64,000 nucleotides of DNA from Pelagomonas calceolata (Eukaryota > Sar > Pelagophyceae > Pelagomonadales > Pelagomonadaceae): assembly GCA_918797485.1 (NCBI GenBank), contig CAKKNE010000003.1, positions 1,612,001-1,676,000 on the forward strand, in the 5' to 3' direction. The notes beneath the pieces are model-generated. The model ran no database searches. It had not been told where the DNA came from and worked only from the letters and a program-made list of their open reading frames with translations. Of this stretch, positions 1 to 8,877 are shown piece after piece. Every line of letters starts with the position of its first letter. Positions within the stretch are counted from its first letter, which is position 1. The position numbers and the translations under genes are program-made.

Positions 1-1185
1 CCGGATACAAACGTCATCGACGCCGAAGTGTCCAGCACTTAGGGTACCTGTTTGAATCTGCTCGCCTCGGTGGCCATTGATGTCGTGCTTGTGGACCGAA
101 TAATCTACGAAACCCCAGCCGTTGAAGCCCGCGTCGAACAATTCCATGACGTAGGCGTGGTCGTGGCAGCCCGTGTCCCTCGCGGCGCACTGGTTCGGGC
201 AGTACGCCGATTCCCCAATAGAAAAGGAGCACACCGCCGGCGATATACCGGAAGAGACCTGCTGCAACCTCCCAGCTGAATCCGCGGCCTCGACCACCCA
301 ACTACCTTGCCCCTCGAACTTGGCATCCGAATGCGCTTCAAACACGTAGCAGCCGTCCGCTAAACAGACGTCGACCGGGTCTTCATTCATTGCCGCTCCT
401 GGCGCTACGGTGCCCGTCGTGACCTCGGAGTAAGAACCCGCGATGACCGAGTACAGAGCGTAGTCCCATGTAGTGTCGTGGGGGTTCGCTACACTTATCG
501 ACCCCTTCTGCCTGACCCCACAACCCTGCGCTTGCGGATCCCGGCAATTGTACGGCGAGTTACACTCACCTTCGCACGTCGCCTTGCAGCAGTCGCCGCC
601 GTCCCAATTACACGCCGCGGTATTGTAGCACCCGTCCCGGTCGCATCTCCCATCTCCGACCCACGCCGGGTGCGGGACGTCACAACTGGTGGAGGAGCAC
701 TCCTTCGGGACCGCGGCGGGCGCGGGCGTGCCGTCCGTGTCAACGGCCTGGGCGCACGACGCCCAGACGCTACATAATAGAGTTGCGGAATGAGATGCAG
801 GATCTATATGAGGACAGAAGTCCCGGCTCTTCATGAACGTTACTATTTGTTCGCATCCCCAGTCCTCGGCGTCGTCCGGTAAATCAATATCGTCGTCGTT
901 CTCCTCCGTGACTAGTGACAGGATGCAGGGCGCGCAGCCACTGCTTGACAGGTCGGCCTCGCACTGGCCGAACGCCGTCAGGCACGCCGCGTCGTAGTCG
1001 ACGGTCTGGTCGAGGCGGCGCGTCGCCGCCTCGCGCGCGCCGAGGAGCCAGTTCGGCGCCGTGGCCGTCGCGGCGGTCGTCTCGGGCGCGCCGCGCGGCT
1101 TGGCTGCGGCTAGCGCAGACTCGGCTTTGGCCAGCCAATCGGCCCCGACGAGCGCCGGAAGCGCCAGTAGCGCTACGCGCCACAT
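1..1185 (-). CDS. Secreted protein with a Lin-12/Notch (LNR) repeat, 3' partial
   Basis: An open frame starts at the ATG at 1185 and reads without a stop to the window edge, giving at least 395 residues; the C-terminus lies outside. The N-terminus (MWRVALLALPALVGADW) is a clear secretory signal peptide, so the protein probably enters the ER and is secreted or surface-exposed. About residues 165-199 carry an LNR signature: CDVPHPAWVGDGRCD, then CNWDGGDCC, with cysteine spacing and D/N residues typical of this calcium-binding module. The rest is cysteine-rich and acidic, with no other domain I recognise. In animals LNRs occur in Notch and in metalloproteases; in algae the role is unknown. The gene shares a divergent promoter region with the gene at 1434. 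Confidence 0.8.
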   Translation of the reverse strand, partial: MWRVALLALPALVGADWLAKAESALAAAKPRGAPETTAATATAPNWLLGAREAATRRLDQTVDYDAACLTAFGQCEADLSSSGCAPCILSLVTEENDDDIDLPDDAEDWGCEQIVTFMKSRDFCPHIDPASHSATLLCSVWASCAQAVDTDGTPAPAAVPKECSSTSCDVPHPAWVGDGRCDRDGCYNTAACNWDGGDCCKATCEGECNSPYNCRDPQAQGCGVRQKGSISVANPHDTTWDYALYSVIAGSYSEVTTGTVAPGAAMNEDPVDVCLADGCYVFEAHSDAKFEGQGSWVVEAADSAGRLQQVSSGISPAVCSFSIGESAYCPNQCAARDTGCHDHAYVMELFDAGFNGWGFVDYSVHKHDINGHRGEQIQTGTLSAGHFGVDDVCIR

Positions 1186-1276
1186 CGTGGCAAGCGACAG
1201 CGAGCTCCTATACTCTGTGGACGACGAGCGTGGCCAGCTGCCTCGCAGGCCGAAGGCAGAGCCTGTGACCTAGCTG

Positions 1277-1300
1277 GCTAGTGTCTTTACAGCAGCTAGC
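1277..1300. promoter_or_regulatory. GCTAG-dyad promoter element, copy 1
   Basis: Reads GCTAGTGTCTTTAC then AGCAGCTAGC. It lies between divergent genes, 92 bp from the ATG at 1185 and 134 bp from the ATG at 1434. It is one of 17 related sites in the window. Confidence 0.6.
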
Positions 1301-1433
1301 TCGATTATTTTTGAGTTGGACTCGACGCGACGAATTGCGCGCTTCCCTGCGGCCGCGGGGGCGAGGTCTTGATATAGTCTGAATACTGAGTCCCCGGCGG
1401 CGTCGCTCGCGCTGGGGTTTGGAGATTTATCAA

Positions 1434-2465
1434 ATGGCTGAAATAATTGACAATGCTCCTCCGGCCAAACGCGCGAAGCCGGCGCCGCTCGCGGACGAGA
1501 AGGCGCCGCGGCCGCGCAACGTTCTCCTCGCCGAGTTCGAGGGCCTCGCGAAAGCGGACGCCTCCCAGGCGCTCCGCGACGCCGGCGGCGACCTCGACAA
1601 GGCGCGCGCGATCCTGCGGAGCAAACGCGAGCCGCCGGCCAAACGCGCCAACGCTTCGGACGACGACGACGCGCGGCGCCGCCAGGAAGCGGCACCTGCG
1701 TCGCCGTCCGGCACCGCCTTGCTCGCACAGCTACGCCGCGAGCGAGAGGCGAGACGCGGCCCTCCGCCCGCTCCCGCGCCGGCGCCGCCGGCGCTTCCCC
1801 GACAAACTTCCATTCAAGCGTTCGAGCTCTCCGCGGCGGCGCAGAGCGCCCGCGATGTGCCGGGCCGCATCGATCGCGGCTTCACGAAGATCGTCGACGG
1901 CGTCCTGACGGCCGGCGACGCCGCGGAACTCATTCGGCTCGCCGCGCAAAAGGGTTACCAGGTCGCGACCATCAAGGGACAAAACCGGACGCAAGCCGCG
2001 CGGCAAAAGGCCCTGAAGAAGCGCAACGGCCTGCGCTGCATGGTCAACGCGCCGCGCCTCGCGGACCAGATCTTCGATCGGTTGCGGCCGTTTCTACCCC
2101 CGCGCAAGCGGGACGGGAACGGTGCCGAGTGGCGCCTCGTGGGCCTCAACGAGCGCCTGCGGTTCCTGAAGTACAACCCGGGCATGCACTTCCTACAGCA
2201 CCCCGACGGCCACTTCTCCCGCGGGCGACGCGAGCGCTCGTTCATCACGTTGCTCCTCTACTTGAACGAGGGGTACGTCGGCGGCCACACGACCATCTGG
2301 AACCGGGTCGGCGGCCAGAGCTCGCGGCCCGAGGACGGCATTCCGGTCCCGCCGCGCGTGGGCATGGCGCTCGTCCACGACCACATCCTGCTCCACGAGT
2401 CGCCAAAGCTGCGCGTGGGCGTCAAGCACGTCATCCGGACGGACGTCATGTACGAGCGCGTATGA
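1434..2465 (+). CDS. 2-oxoglutarate/Fe(II) dioxygenase with N-terminal UBA-like segment
   Basis: 343 residues from the ATG at 1434. Residues about 30-64 (core ALRDAGGDLDKARAIL) look like a UBA/CUE-type helical ubiquitin-binding fold. A low-complexity proline/arginine linker follows. Residues about 150-343 are a prolyl-4-hydroxylase-like double-stranded beta helix. Candidate iron ligands are H257 and D259 in QHPDGHF and H321 in LLHESP, with a basic residue about ten positions later to bind 2-oxoglutarate. The family hydroxylates proteins or small molecules; the substrate is unknown. The UBA-like segment suggests a ubiquitin-linked target, which is inference. There are no introns. Confidence 0.75.
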   Translation: MAEIIDNAPPAKRAKPAPLADEKAPRPRNVLLAEFEGLAKADASQALRDAGGDLDKARAILRSKREPPAKRANASDDDDARRRQEAAPASPSGTALLAQLRREREARRGPPPAPAPAPPALPRQTSIQAFELSAAAQSARDVPGRIDRGFTKIVDGVLTAGDAAELIRLAAQKGYQVATIKGQNRTQAARQKALKKRNGLRCMVNAPRLADQIFDRLRPFLPPRKRDGNGAEWRLVGLNERLRFLKYNPGMHFLQHPDGHFSRGRRERSFITLLLYLNEGYVGGHTTIWNRVGGQSSRPEDGIPVPPRVGMALVHDHILLHESPKLRVGVKHVIRTDVMYERV

Positions 2466-2565
2466 GAACAACGAACGGGGCGGTGTAAGGAGTGATTGTG
2501 ATCACGATCTAGGGGAGAGAGTCGCTAATTGAGCTAGCCCCTCTGCACGGACCGAGTGAGTTTCA

Positions 2566-2587
2566 GCTAGCGGCGTAAGACACTAGC
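2566..2587. promoter_or_regulatory. GCTAG-dyad promoter element, copy 2
   Basis: Reads GCTAGCGGC, GTAAGA, CACTAGC, the consensus form. It is 187 bp upstream of the GTF2H3 start codon, in the 309-bp gap between two same-strand genes. No other feature is seen in that gap. Confidence 0.6.
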
Positions 2588-2774
2588 AAGCTGGCTCGAG
2601 CTGCGGCGCGCTCGTAGTTTGTGCCCGCTGAGCACGTATAAATCACACGGTGGACGTTTCTGCACTGCGCCAACCATCACCGAACAGCTGCGAGGGCCCT
2701 GCGTGCGCTCCTACACCCCTGAGGCTGCAACCCACTGCTCCGCGAGCAGCACGCCGCGCCGCCGCGCACAAGCA

Positions 2775-3557
2775 ATGGCCGTCACCGACGCCGCCCCACC
2801 CCCATCACTAGCGCCGCCGACGCCGCTGCTAGGAATAGTGGTCGAGGTCTCGCCCAACACGACGCCGTCGTCGTCTTCCCAGAGCTACGCCAAGGTCGTG
2901 GAAGCTGTTGTAGCTTTGAGAAATGCGCACCTGCTGTGCCACCACGGCGGCGAGGTGTTAGTTGTCGCGGCTCTGCCGGGCGCGACGCAATTCATCTCGA
3001 GCGACCAACAGAACGGCGGCGCCGCGACCGCGAAACAACTGAGAGAGTGCGCCGAGCGCGCGGACTCGGAGCGAAAGACGCCGGCCGCCGTCGCCGCTGC
3101 TTTAGGAAGATTCCTCTGCTACGCTTCACGTAAAACGTCGACGGCGCGCTGCGTGCTGTTCAAGTGCGGCGAGGACGACGCCGCGCAATATCACGCGGTC
3201 ATGAATTGCCTGTTCGCGGCGCGGCGGCGGAAAATTCTCGTGGATGCCGTGTCCCTGGGCGCGAAGCCCAGTCCGCTGGCGAAGCTCTGCGCGCATCTGG
3301 CGAAAGGCGCGTTCACGCACAACCCGCCCCATCTGAGGGATAGGTTGGTGGCCGTGGCGCTGGCGACGTTCGGCGCGGACGCCGAGTGCCGGCAATCTTT
3401 GTCATTACCGGCTTTACACGAGGCCGACTTCCGAACGGCGTGCCTCTGCTGCACGCCGCCGAAGATCCTGGACCGGGGCTACGTCTGCGCGACGTGCCTG
3501 TCGGTGTACTGCCGGGCGGACCACGAGTGCCCCTGCACGAAGGCCCTGCGGAGCTAA
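2775..3557 (+). CDS. GTF2H3: TFIIH subunit p34 (GTF2H3/Tfb4)
   Basis: 260 residues from the ATG at 2775; the frame is open further upstream but only through non-ATG codons. It has a von Willebrand A-like fold (strands around LLGIVVEVSP and VLVVAALPGA) and a C-terminal zinc-binding segment, CLCC....GYVCATCLSVYC, then HECPC. This is the diagnostic Tfb4/p34 arrangement (C4-like finger containing 'GYVCxxCLS'). In the TFIIH core, p34 pairs with p44 to support the XPD helicase in transcription initiation and nucleotide excision repair. At 260 residues it is slightly short of animal p34 (about 308), with loops trimmed. Confidence 0.9.
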   Translation: MAVTDAAPPPSLAPPTPLLGIVVEVSPNTTPSSSSQSYAKVVEAVVALRNAHLLCHHGGEVLVVAALPGATQFISSDQQNGGAATAKQLRECAERADSERKTPAAVAAALGRFLCYASRKTSTARCVLFKCGEDDAAQYHAVMNCLFAARRRKILVDAVSLGAKPSPLAKLCAHLAKGAFTHNPPHLRDRLVAVALATFGADAECRQSLSLPALHEADFRTACLCCTPPKILDRGYVCATCLSVYCRADHECPCTKALRS

Positions 3558-3584
3558 GTTTATTTTGTGTTATTTTGACCTCGT

Positions 3585-3659
3585 GCCCCTTCTACCCTCT
3601 CTGCCCCTCCTACCCCCGGCGCTCTACCCCGTCTGCCCTCTCTGCCCCTTCTACCCCGG
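3585..3659 (+). repeat. Pyrimidine-rich tandem repeat
   Basis: Several degenerate copies of a CTGCCCCTTCTACCC-like 15-17-base unit follow the GTF2H3 stop codon. It lies in the 3' gap between two convergent genes and is probably untranslated. Confidence 0.6.
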
Positions 3660-3660
3660 G

Positions 3661-3710
3661 CGCGGCGATGGCGTGCTTGGGAGAAAGTCCGCCGTCACGC
3701 CATCGCCGCG
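3661..3710. repeat. Perfect hairpin between convergent genes
   Basis: Arms CGCGGCGATGGCGTG (3661-3675) and CACGCCATCGCCGCG (3696-3710) are exact 15-bp inverted copies around a 20-base loop. They sit between the 3' ends of GTF2H3 (3557) and the minus-strand gene ending at 3732. The arm core ACGCCATCG recurs inside introns of this window. It could be a small inverted-repeat element or a 3'-end signal. Confidence 0.65.
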
Positions 3711-3731
3711 AGACTTTTCTAACACAGTAAC

Positions 3732-5084
3732 TTAGGATTTGAACGTGACGGCTCCGAACAGCGTCGAAACCTTCTTCTCCCCCGCGGGCTCAGCTGCGGG
3801 CTCCTTACCGGCCTCGAGGTCCTCCGCGGACGCCCGAGCCGGAGATTCGGGGGGCGGGTCGGCCGCGGTCAAGGGCCGCGACGGCGCCGCTGTTTCGGAT
3901 GCGACGGCCGTCGAAGGACGCGACGACTCGCCCGCCGTCGGCGGTCGAGACGACTCCACGGCCGTCGACGGCCGCGACGACGGCCGCGACGACGGACGTG
4001 ACGATGACGCGGCGGTCGAGGGCCGCGACGCCTCGAGGTCCGTATCAGACGCGTCGGTCGTCGTGTAGGTCTCGGCCGTCGACGGCCGCGTCTCGGCCGT
4101 GCCGGGCCGCTCGCCCTCGTCCTTCTGCAATTGAATCACGGCACGAACCGCCCGGTCGCCCTGGGCCACGTCGTTTTGGCGCGCGCGCTCGGCGCGGCGA
4201 GCCTGCCGCTTCGCGTAGCGCTCGTCCTGCTCCTTTATGCGCGCCTCGGTTTCCAATTGCCGTTGATAGTTCGACCACTTCGTGATGCGGTCGTCGGCGC
4301 GCACGCGGACTTCGTTGTCGATCTTCGCCGGAGACATAAAACCCGGTGACGCCTCCCACGGCCTTACGGAACGCGGTCCGACATAGAAGAGCGCATACAA
4401 CCAAAGGAACAAAGCGCACACGTAGAAGAACACGGCCAGGTGAAAAAACGGCGCCGCCGTTAAGGCAGCGTTCGACAATACATTAGCTACGATGCCAAAG
4501 GAGCCCACCACGGCGATCCCCACACAGTACCGCCACAATCTATTACGACGTTTGACACTTCTACGAAGTCGTCGCGGCATGGTCCTTTTATAGCACCGCT
4601 TCTTCCAGGCCTCCCGCTCCTCCACCTCGTGCCGCTGTGTTTTTTCCAGATGTGTTCGCACTTTGTCCACAACTTCTTGTTTGGCGATGGCCTCCTTCTC
4701 GGCAGCTCTCTCTTCAGCAGCAATGCGCGCGTAGTAGGTCTGCTCGAGGTGCGCGTAGTCCTTCTCTTTCAGTTTTCTTTCCCTTCTGTAGACCTGGGCT
4801 TCGTCGAGGATCTCCTTGATGCCCGCGCGCATTTGATTTGTCAATTTCTTATCTAGAATTCTTTTTTCCAGGAAATTGATATATATCGCTAACTGGTCGT
4901 CGGCCATCTGCCTCAGTCGTGATGGCATGTTACATTCCAGGTCCGACTCGTTCCGGATGTCGTCGATGAGCTCCCCAAGAGTGACGGCGCGCTTCTTGCC
5001 CGGGACGATGTTACCCCGTCGGTCGCCCTGGACTTCCACCCGTTCTGCGGTCGCGAGCTTCGTGGCGAGGCCCTCGTCGGCCAT
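3732..5084 (-). CDS. Two-helix membrane protein with coiled coil and RPSTA repeats
   Basis: 450 residues from the ATG at 5084. There is no family I recognise. Residues 1-170 are charged and helical, with a likely coiled coil. Two hydrophobic helices follow (about 185-207, YCVGIAVVGSFGIV; and 212-238, FHLAVFFYVCALFLWLYALF) with a very short loop, suggesting a hairpin in the membrane and both ends on the same side. A basic coiled-coil stretch comes next, then about 80 residues dominated by (S)RPSTA-type repeats, rich in potential phosphosites. RPSTA-like tails are common in flagellar proteins of protists, but that link is only suggestive. Confidence 0.75.
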   Translation of the reverse strand: MADEGLATKLATAERVEVQGDRRGNIVPGKKRAVTLGELIDDIRNESDLECNMPSRLRQMADDQLAIYINFLEKRILDKKLTNQMRAGIKEILDEAQVYRRERKLKEKDYAHLEQTYYARIAAEERAAEKEAIAKQEVVDKVRTHLEKTQRHEVEEREAWKKRCYKRTMPRRLRRSVKRRNRLWRYCVGIAVVGSFGIVANVLSNAALTAAPFFHLAVFFYVCALFLWLYALFYVGPRSVRPWEASPGFMSPAKIDNEVRVRADDRITKWSNYQRQLETEARIKEQDERYAKRQARRAERARQNDVAQGDRAVRAVIQLQKDEGERPGTAETRPSTAETYTTTDASDTDLEASRPSTAASSSRPSSRPSSRPSTAVESSRPPTAGESSRPSTAVASETAAPSRPLTAADPPPESPARASAEDLEAGKEPAAEPAGEKKVSTLFGAVTFKS

Positions 5085-5244
5085 GGCTGCCCTTGCCTAG
5101 TTGTGGTTGTTGGGGGGGGCTCAACGGTGGACCATCTCGTCCCTGCGTGCGCTGGGCGCCCAGGGCTGCCGCTACGATGACTGTCGTCCCCTGGGGCTGC
5201 GTGTGGAGGGCGTTATTGCGGGCGCGTTGCGAGCTTGCTCCTTT

Positions 5245-5267
5245 CTAGTGCCTTACATGCCGCTAGC
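5245..5267. promoter_or_regulatory. GCTAG-dyad promoter element, copy 3
   Basis: Reads CTAGTGCCTTACATGC then CGCTAGC. It lies in the divergent intergenic region, 160 bp from the ATG at 5084 and 105 bp from the ATG at 5373. Confidence 0.6.
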
Positions 5268-5372
5268 TGCGTTGCATACGCAGCGGCTCATTTGAGGCTC
5301 CTGGAACACTTACAACACACAGGACTGGTCGCAGACATAGCTGGCATAGCCACGACCCAGAGCACAAGCCAG

Positions 5373-5930
5373 ATGGCCACGCAGCGACTGCTGCGATATG
5401 CAATTGCGATAGGTTGCTGTGCAGCTCTCGTCGCGCCGCCGGCCAGGATACAGCGCTGCGCGCCGAGGCGCGCGACGGCCGAGGCCGCCGAGGCCGCGAA
5501 GATCATCACCGACAACCTCGAGGCCTTCAGCCAGGCCGCGACCGCGACGGACGCGGGATTGGCCATGGCGCGGATCTACGACGCCATCCCCAAGGACGAC
5601 TTGAGCTTGGACGCCGTGAACCCGGAGACGGGCTTCCTGGGCCAGGCCGAGCGGTTAGATGTTTTTCGTGAATTGGCGTCCAGGAGAGACGAGAGCGGCC
5701 TGTGGACGCAAGACAACGTCGAATCGTTTAAAGCCTTGCGGGCGGCGCTGGACCCGCTCCACGTGACGGACCTCAAAGGGTATTTATCATTCGCCGGGTT
5801 GTTGGGCGGCGGCTTGTACATCGCCGCGCTCTGGGTGCAGCAGACGCTGCCGGAGATCTTCCCGGCGGTGTACCTGTTCCTTGCGGCCTGTTTTTCGGCG
5901 CCCGTGCTTTTTGCGTACTTCCTGGCGTAA
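5373..5930 (+). CDS. Plastid-targeted membrane protein, function unknown
   Basis: 185 residues from the ATG at 5373; the frame is open upstream without an ATG. The N-terminus (MATQRLLRYAIAIGCCAALV, then APPARIQR) looks like a signal peptide plus a basic transit segment, the bipartite import signal of secondary plastids. The middle is soluble and helical (DAGLAMARIYDAIPKDDLSL). The C-terminus has two hydrophobic helices, GYLSFAGLLGGGLYIAAL and AVYLFLAACFSAPVLFAYF, so the mature protein is probably anchored in a plastid membrane. I do not recognise the family. Confidence 0.7.
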   Translation: MATQRLLRYAIAIGCCAALVAPPARIQRCAPRRATAEAAEAAKIITDNLEAFSQAATATDAGLAMARIYDAIPKDDLSLDAVNPETGFLGQAERLDVFRELASRRDESGLWTQDNVESFKALRAALDPLHVTDLKGYLSFAGLLGGGLYIAALWVQQTLPEIFPAVYLFLAACFSAPVLFAYFLA

Positions 5931-5964
5931 GAGTGTGTCCGTATCTTTGTCCCCGAGCCGTGCC

Positions 5965-5986
5965 CTAGTGTCTTACAGACGCTAGC
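5965..5986. promoter_or_regulatory. GCTAG-dyad promoter element, copy 4
   Basis: Reads CTAGTGTCTTACAGAC then GCTAGC. It is 188 bp upstream of the LCMT1 start codon, in inverted orientation relative to copy 2. Confidence 0.6.
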
Positions 5987-6174
5987 TGCTTGCGGAGCGC
6001 GACCGCTAAAAAAGGCCGTACCATCGACCGCACAGCGCCAAAATCGCTCTGTGATCCGTTTGCAGTCCCCTCCTACTGCGCTGAAAGTGATAGGCTCGCG
6101 CAAGCTCCGCAACCCTCATTGCTCTCAGTGCTCTCCCAAACTACACCAACAAAAAACGCCGTCGACGACACCAC

Positions 6175-7083
6175 ATGGAGCTCAGCCGCAGCACCGCGAA
6201 GGCCAAACGGGCCTGCGCCGACAAGGGCTACGTCGCCGACCCCTTCGCGTCCTTGCTGTGCGAGGGCGACGCCGCCGGAGATCCACTCCTGCATCGGGGC
6301 TACTACGCGCGCCACCGCGCCGTCGACGCGGCGCTGCGAAGCTTTGTGAGGTTGCACCCGCGGGGCCAGATCGTCGCGTTGGGCGCGGGTTTGGATGGCA
6401 GCTTTTGGAGGTTGAAGGCCACGGGCTGTGAATGCGCCTATTTTGAAGTAGATTCAGATCTAGTAGTGGCGGAGAAGCAGCGGTTGATAAGAAACCACCC
6501 TATTTTGATCGAGGCCGTCGGGCAGTACGCGGCCGGCGTCTCGGGCGCCGAGGACGACCGCGGCTCGTATCGACTCATTGGCGGCGATCTGCGGGATATG
6601 AGTACGGTCGCTTCGGCGCTCGAACGGGAAGGCTTGGATGCAACGAAGCCGACGCTGGTTTTGTGCGAGTGCGTCCTCGCGTACCTCGACAGCGATCGGG
6701 GCGATTCTGTGATAGCCTGGGCCCGCGCGACTTTTGTGGATGTCTTCGTCGTGTGCTACGATGTCGTGAAGACCTCAAAGGCCTTCGCGAAGGTGATGCT
6801 GGACAACTTCCGCGCGCGGGGCGCGCCTTTGCTGGGAGCGGCGGAAAGTTTAGAGGACGTGGAGAAACGCTTCGGCGCCTTCGCTTCTCGTAATGTGAGA
6901 GACATGCGGCGCGTCTACGACGCGTTGATCGCGGCCGCGCCGGACGAGCTCAAGCGCATTTCAACACTGGAGATCTTCGACGATCCCGACCAGTTCGCGC
7001 TGATCATGTCGCACTACTGCCTCGTGTTTGCTGCGTCGGGCGCCTGTGTGCCGCTCGTCGGGGCCTGTAGTGGTGCTGGGTAA
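6175..7083 (+). CDS. LCMT1: Leucine carboxyl methyltransferase 1 (PP2A methyltransferase)
   Basis: 302 residues from the ATG at 6175, close to the usual 320-335. LCMT1 transfers a methyl group from S-adenosylmethionine to the C-terminal leucine of the PP2A catalytic subunit, which controls which regulatory B subunit binds. Family marks are the N-terminal DKGYVADPF, RGYYARHRAVD, the SAM loop IVALGAGLDGSFWRL, the acidic EVDSD after motif I, and LVLCECVLAYLD in place of the family's 'ECVLVYL'. It is a soluble, single-exon gene. Confidence 0.93.
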   Translation: MELSRSTAKAKRACADKGYVADPFASLLCEGDAAGDPLLHRGYYARHRAVDAALRSFVRLHPRGQIVALGAGLDGSFWRLKATGCECAYFEVDSDLVVAEKQRLIRNHPILIEAVGQYAAGVSGAEDDRGSYRLIGGDLRDMSTVASALEREGLDATKPTLVLCECVLAYLDSDRGDSVIAWARATFVDVFVVCYDVVKTSKAFAKVMLDNFRARGAPLLGAAESLEDVEKRFGAFASRNVRDMRRVYDALIAAAPDELKRISTLEIFDDPDQFALIMSHYCLVFAASGACVPLVGACSGAG

Positions 7084-7991
7084 TTTTTTTGCTCGATCAT
7101 CTGCGCGTCGCGTCGACGGCGTTGTGCCAGCCTTATCCCTTGTCCCCGGGCCACACGCGGCGCCCCATGTCCGGGCCCGCTATTCTCACCTGGAACTGCA
7201 TACTACGCGGTGGCTGTGGAGGAACGCGCCGCGTCGACGGGCGCGAGTTGGCGTAGAACTCAGCGCGCCATTCGTCGCGATGCGACTGGACGGCTCCCCT
7301 CCGGTACGCCATCGACGCGACAGCAAAGGATAAAATTACGCCGCCGCGGCGTAAAAGTAGCTAGGGGAACAGCTTCAGCATCGGCGCTAAGCAGCCCATC
7401 GAGCCCCGCGCCCGCCGTAAAGGAGCCCGCGGCCCCCGAACAGCTGCCCGCTTTGCGCGCGCAGCCCGTCGGGCACCATGTCGAAAGGACGAGATGCGAC
7501 CACCATCACGGACAGCACGGGACGGCGTCGAATAACCAAGCTTTGGGACGGGGCAGCCGCCGCGCGCTGCGGGCGCCGCGGGGCCGGCGGAGAGGCCAAG
7601 ATTTCCTTCCCCCCTCGTGTCTGGGAGCCGCGACGGGCCGCCTCTGTATTCGACGTCGGAGATACGGTCGGGGCTGAGTTGCCGAAGGTGCCCCTGGCCG
7701 AGGGCGCGGCGCCGGGGGGAGGGCCCCCAAAGCTTCGGCGGCGGAACGGTGGACGCGACGCCGTCCTCGGGACCGCGTCGGCTCGACGGCGTTTGGTCGT
7801 GCGCTCGACGCCCTCCCCAGAGAACGGCGCCCGCGCGCTGCGAGCGGCGAGCACCCGAGGGCCCCACTTCACGCCATCGACGCGACGTAATTACGTCTGC
7901 TCGATGGCGCGCGAGCCGCCCAACACACACAAGAGAGAGAAAGTACGAGAGGCGACCGCGCCCCCCCCGCGCAGTGGACGAGCACGGCGAG
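7084..7991. other. 908-bp gap without a confident gene
   Basis: Several frames are open on both strands because of high GC, but none shows a recognisable domain or start context. ACGCCATCGACGCGAC-type elements occur at about 7309 and 7872, the same sequence that marks introns elsewhere in the window. The 5' exon of the dynein light chain that follows probably lies here, but I could not place it. Confidence 0.5.
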
Positions 7992-8213
7992 ATGAAGCAG
8001 GAGGCCTACAACCTCGCGGCCTACGCCGTCGAGCAGTTCGTGACCGAGATGGAGATCTCGAAGCACATCAAGGCCCAGTTCGACGAGAAGTACGGCCCGA
8101 CGTGGCACTGCATAGTAGGCTCGGACTTCAAGCTCCAGTGCACGCACGAGGCGAAGCACTTCATCTTCTTCTACCACGGCAAGACGGCCGTCGCGCTCTA
8201 CAAGTGCGGTTGA
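7992..8213 (+). CDS. LC8-type dynein light chain, 5' end unresolved
   Basis: 73 residues from the ATG at 7992 to the stop at 8213. It matches the LC8/DYNLL fold closely: helices AYAVEQFVTEMEISKHIK and AQFDEKY, then GPTWHCIVG, then THEAKHFIFFYHGK and the ALYKCG end (LFKSG in classical LC8). LC8 is a dimeric hub on dynein intermediate chains and many other partners. Typical LC8 is 89 residues, so about 15 N-terminal residues are missing. A possible splice acceptor (CCGCGCAG) lies just before 7979, which suggests an upstream exon. Alternatively, translation starts at 7992. Confidence 0.75.
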   Translation: MKQEAYNLAAYAVEQFVTEMEISKHIKAQFDEKYGPTWHCIVGSDFKLQCTHEAKHFIFFYHGKTAVALYKCG

Positions 8214-8292
8214 CCATGGCGGCGTTTTATCTCTGTGTGTGTGTTTTCCCTCTCCCCGTGCGCGTGCGTAATATACACGTTCACAACTCACT

Positions 8293-8455
8293 CGTCGTCT
8301 ACATCGCGGGGGGCGCGACCTACGAGGAGGCGACGAAGGTCGCCGAGCTCAACGCCAGCGGCGGCATCCAGGTCGTGCTCGGCGGGTCGTACGTGCACAA
8401 CTCGGGGACGTTCCTGGAGGATCTGGACGACGCGTTCGGGCGGGGCGGGGTGTGA
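8293..8455 (+). pseudogene. VPS45 3'-end fragment carried by the left repeat arm
   Basis: Encodes the last 53-54 residues of VPS45 (from VVYIAGGATYEEATKV to DDAFGRGGV) plus the stop, identical at protein level to the end of the intact gene at 13337-15037. There is no start codon or upstream body, and the copy begins exactly at the repeat-arm boundary. It is therefore a by-product of the inverted duplication and not an independent gene. Confidence 0.9.
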
Positions 8456-8877
8456 TAATCTTTTTCTAGTACTGGGTTCTTCTTCTACCGTCTGCGAGAC
8501 GGCCGTCGCCACCATCGATCTCATTCGTGACCGAAAGCGCTCGCGGCGTAAAGGCAAGATCGGCACGCGCGCGACGAGGCGCCGGGGCTGCCCCTCGCGC
8601 CTTGGCGCCCACGTGATCTCTCCGGGGCCGCGCGGGACCCGCGGATACGGGGCCGGTCGGGCCTTTTTTGGGCAAAAAAAAAATCAAACCCACCACCCTC
8701 CACCCTCGTCGCCAGCCCGCCCCACGCCCCCACGCCCCCCCTGCCCCAAACCCCCACAAACAAACCACCCCCCCCAAAGCCCCACACACGCGCGGGCGCA
8801 CACGCAAGCCCCAAGGGCCCCAAACGCGCGCGGGCGCGCGCACACACACGCGCGGGGCGCAAAAAGCAAAAAAAAAT

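Noticed and set aside
5235-5372. Longer N-terminus for the plastid membrane protein
   Set aside because: The extension starts at a non-ATG codon and reads through the promoter dyad; the ATG at 5373 gives a proper signal peptide.
7478-7980. Long plus-strand frame starting MSKGRDATTITD before the dynein light chain
   Set aside because: It runs into the light chain in a different frame and its sequence is compositionally biased with no LC8 similarity; I could not justify it as the 5' exon.
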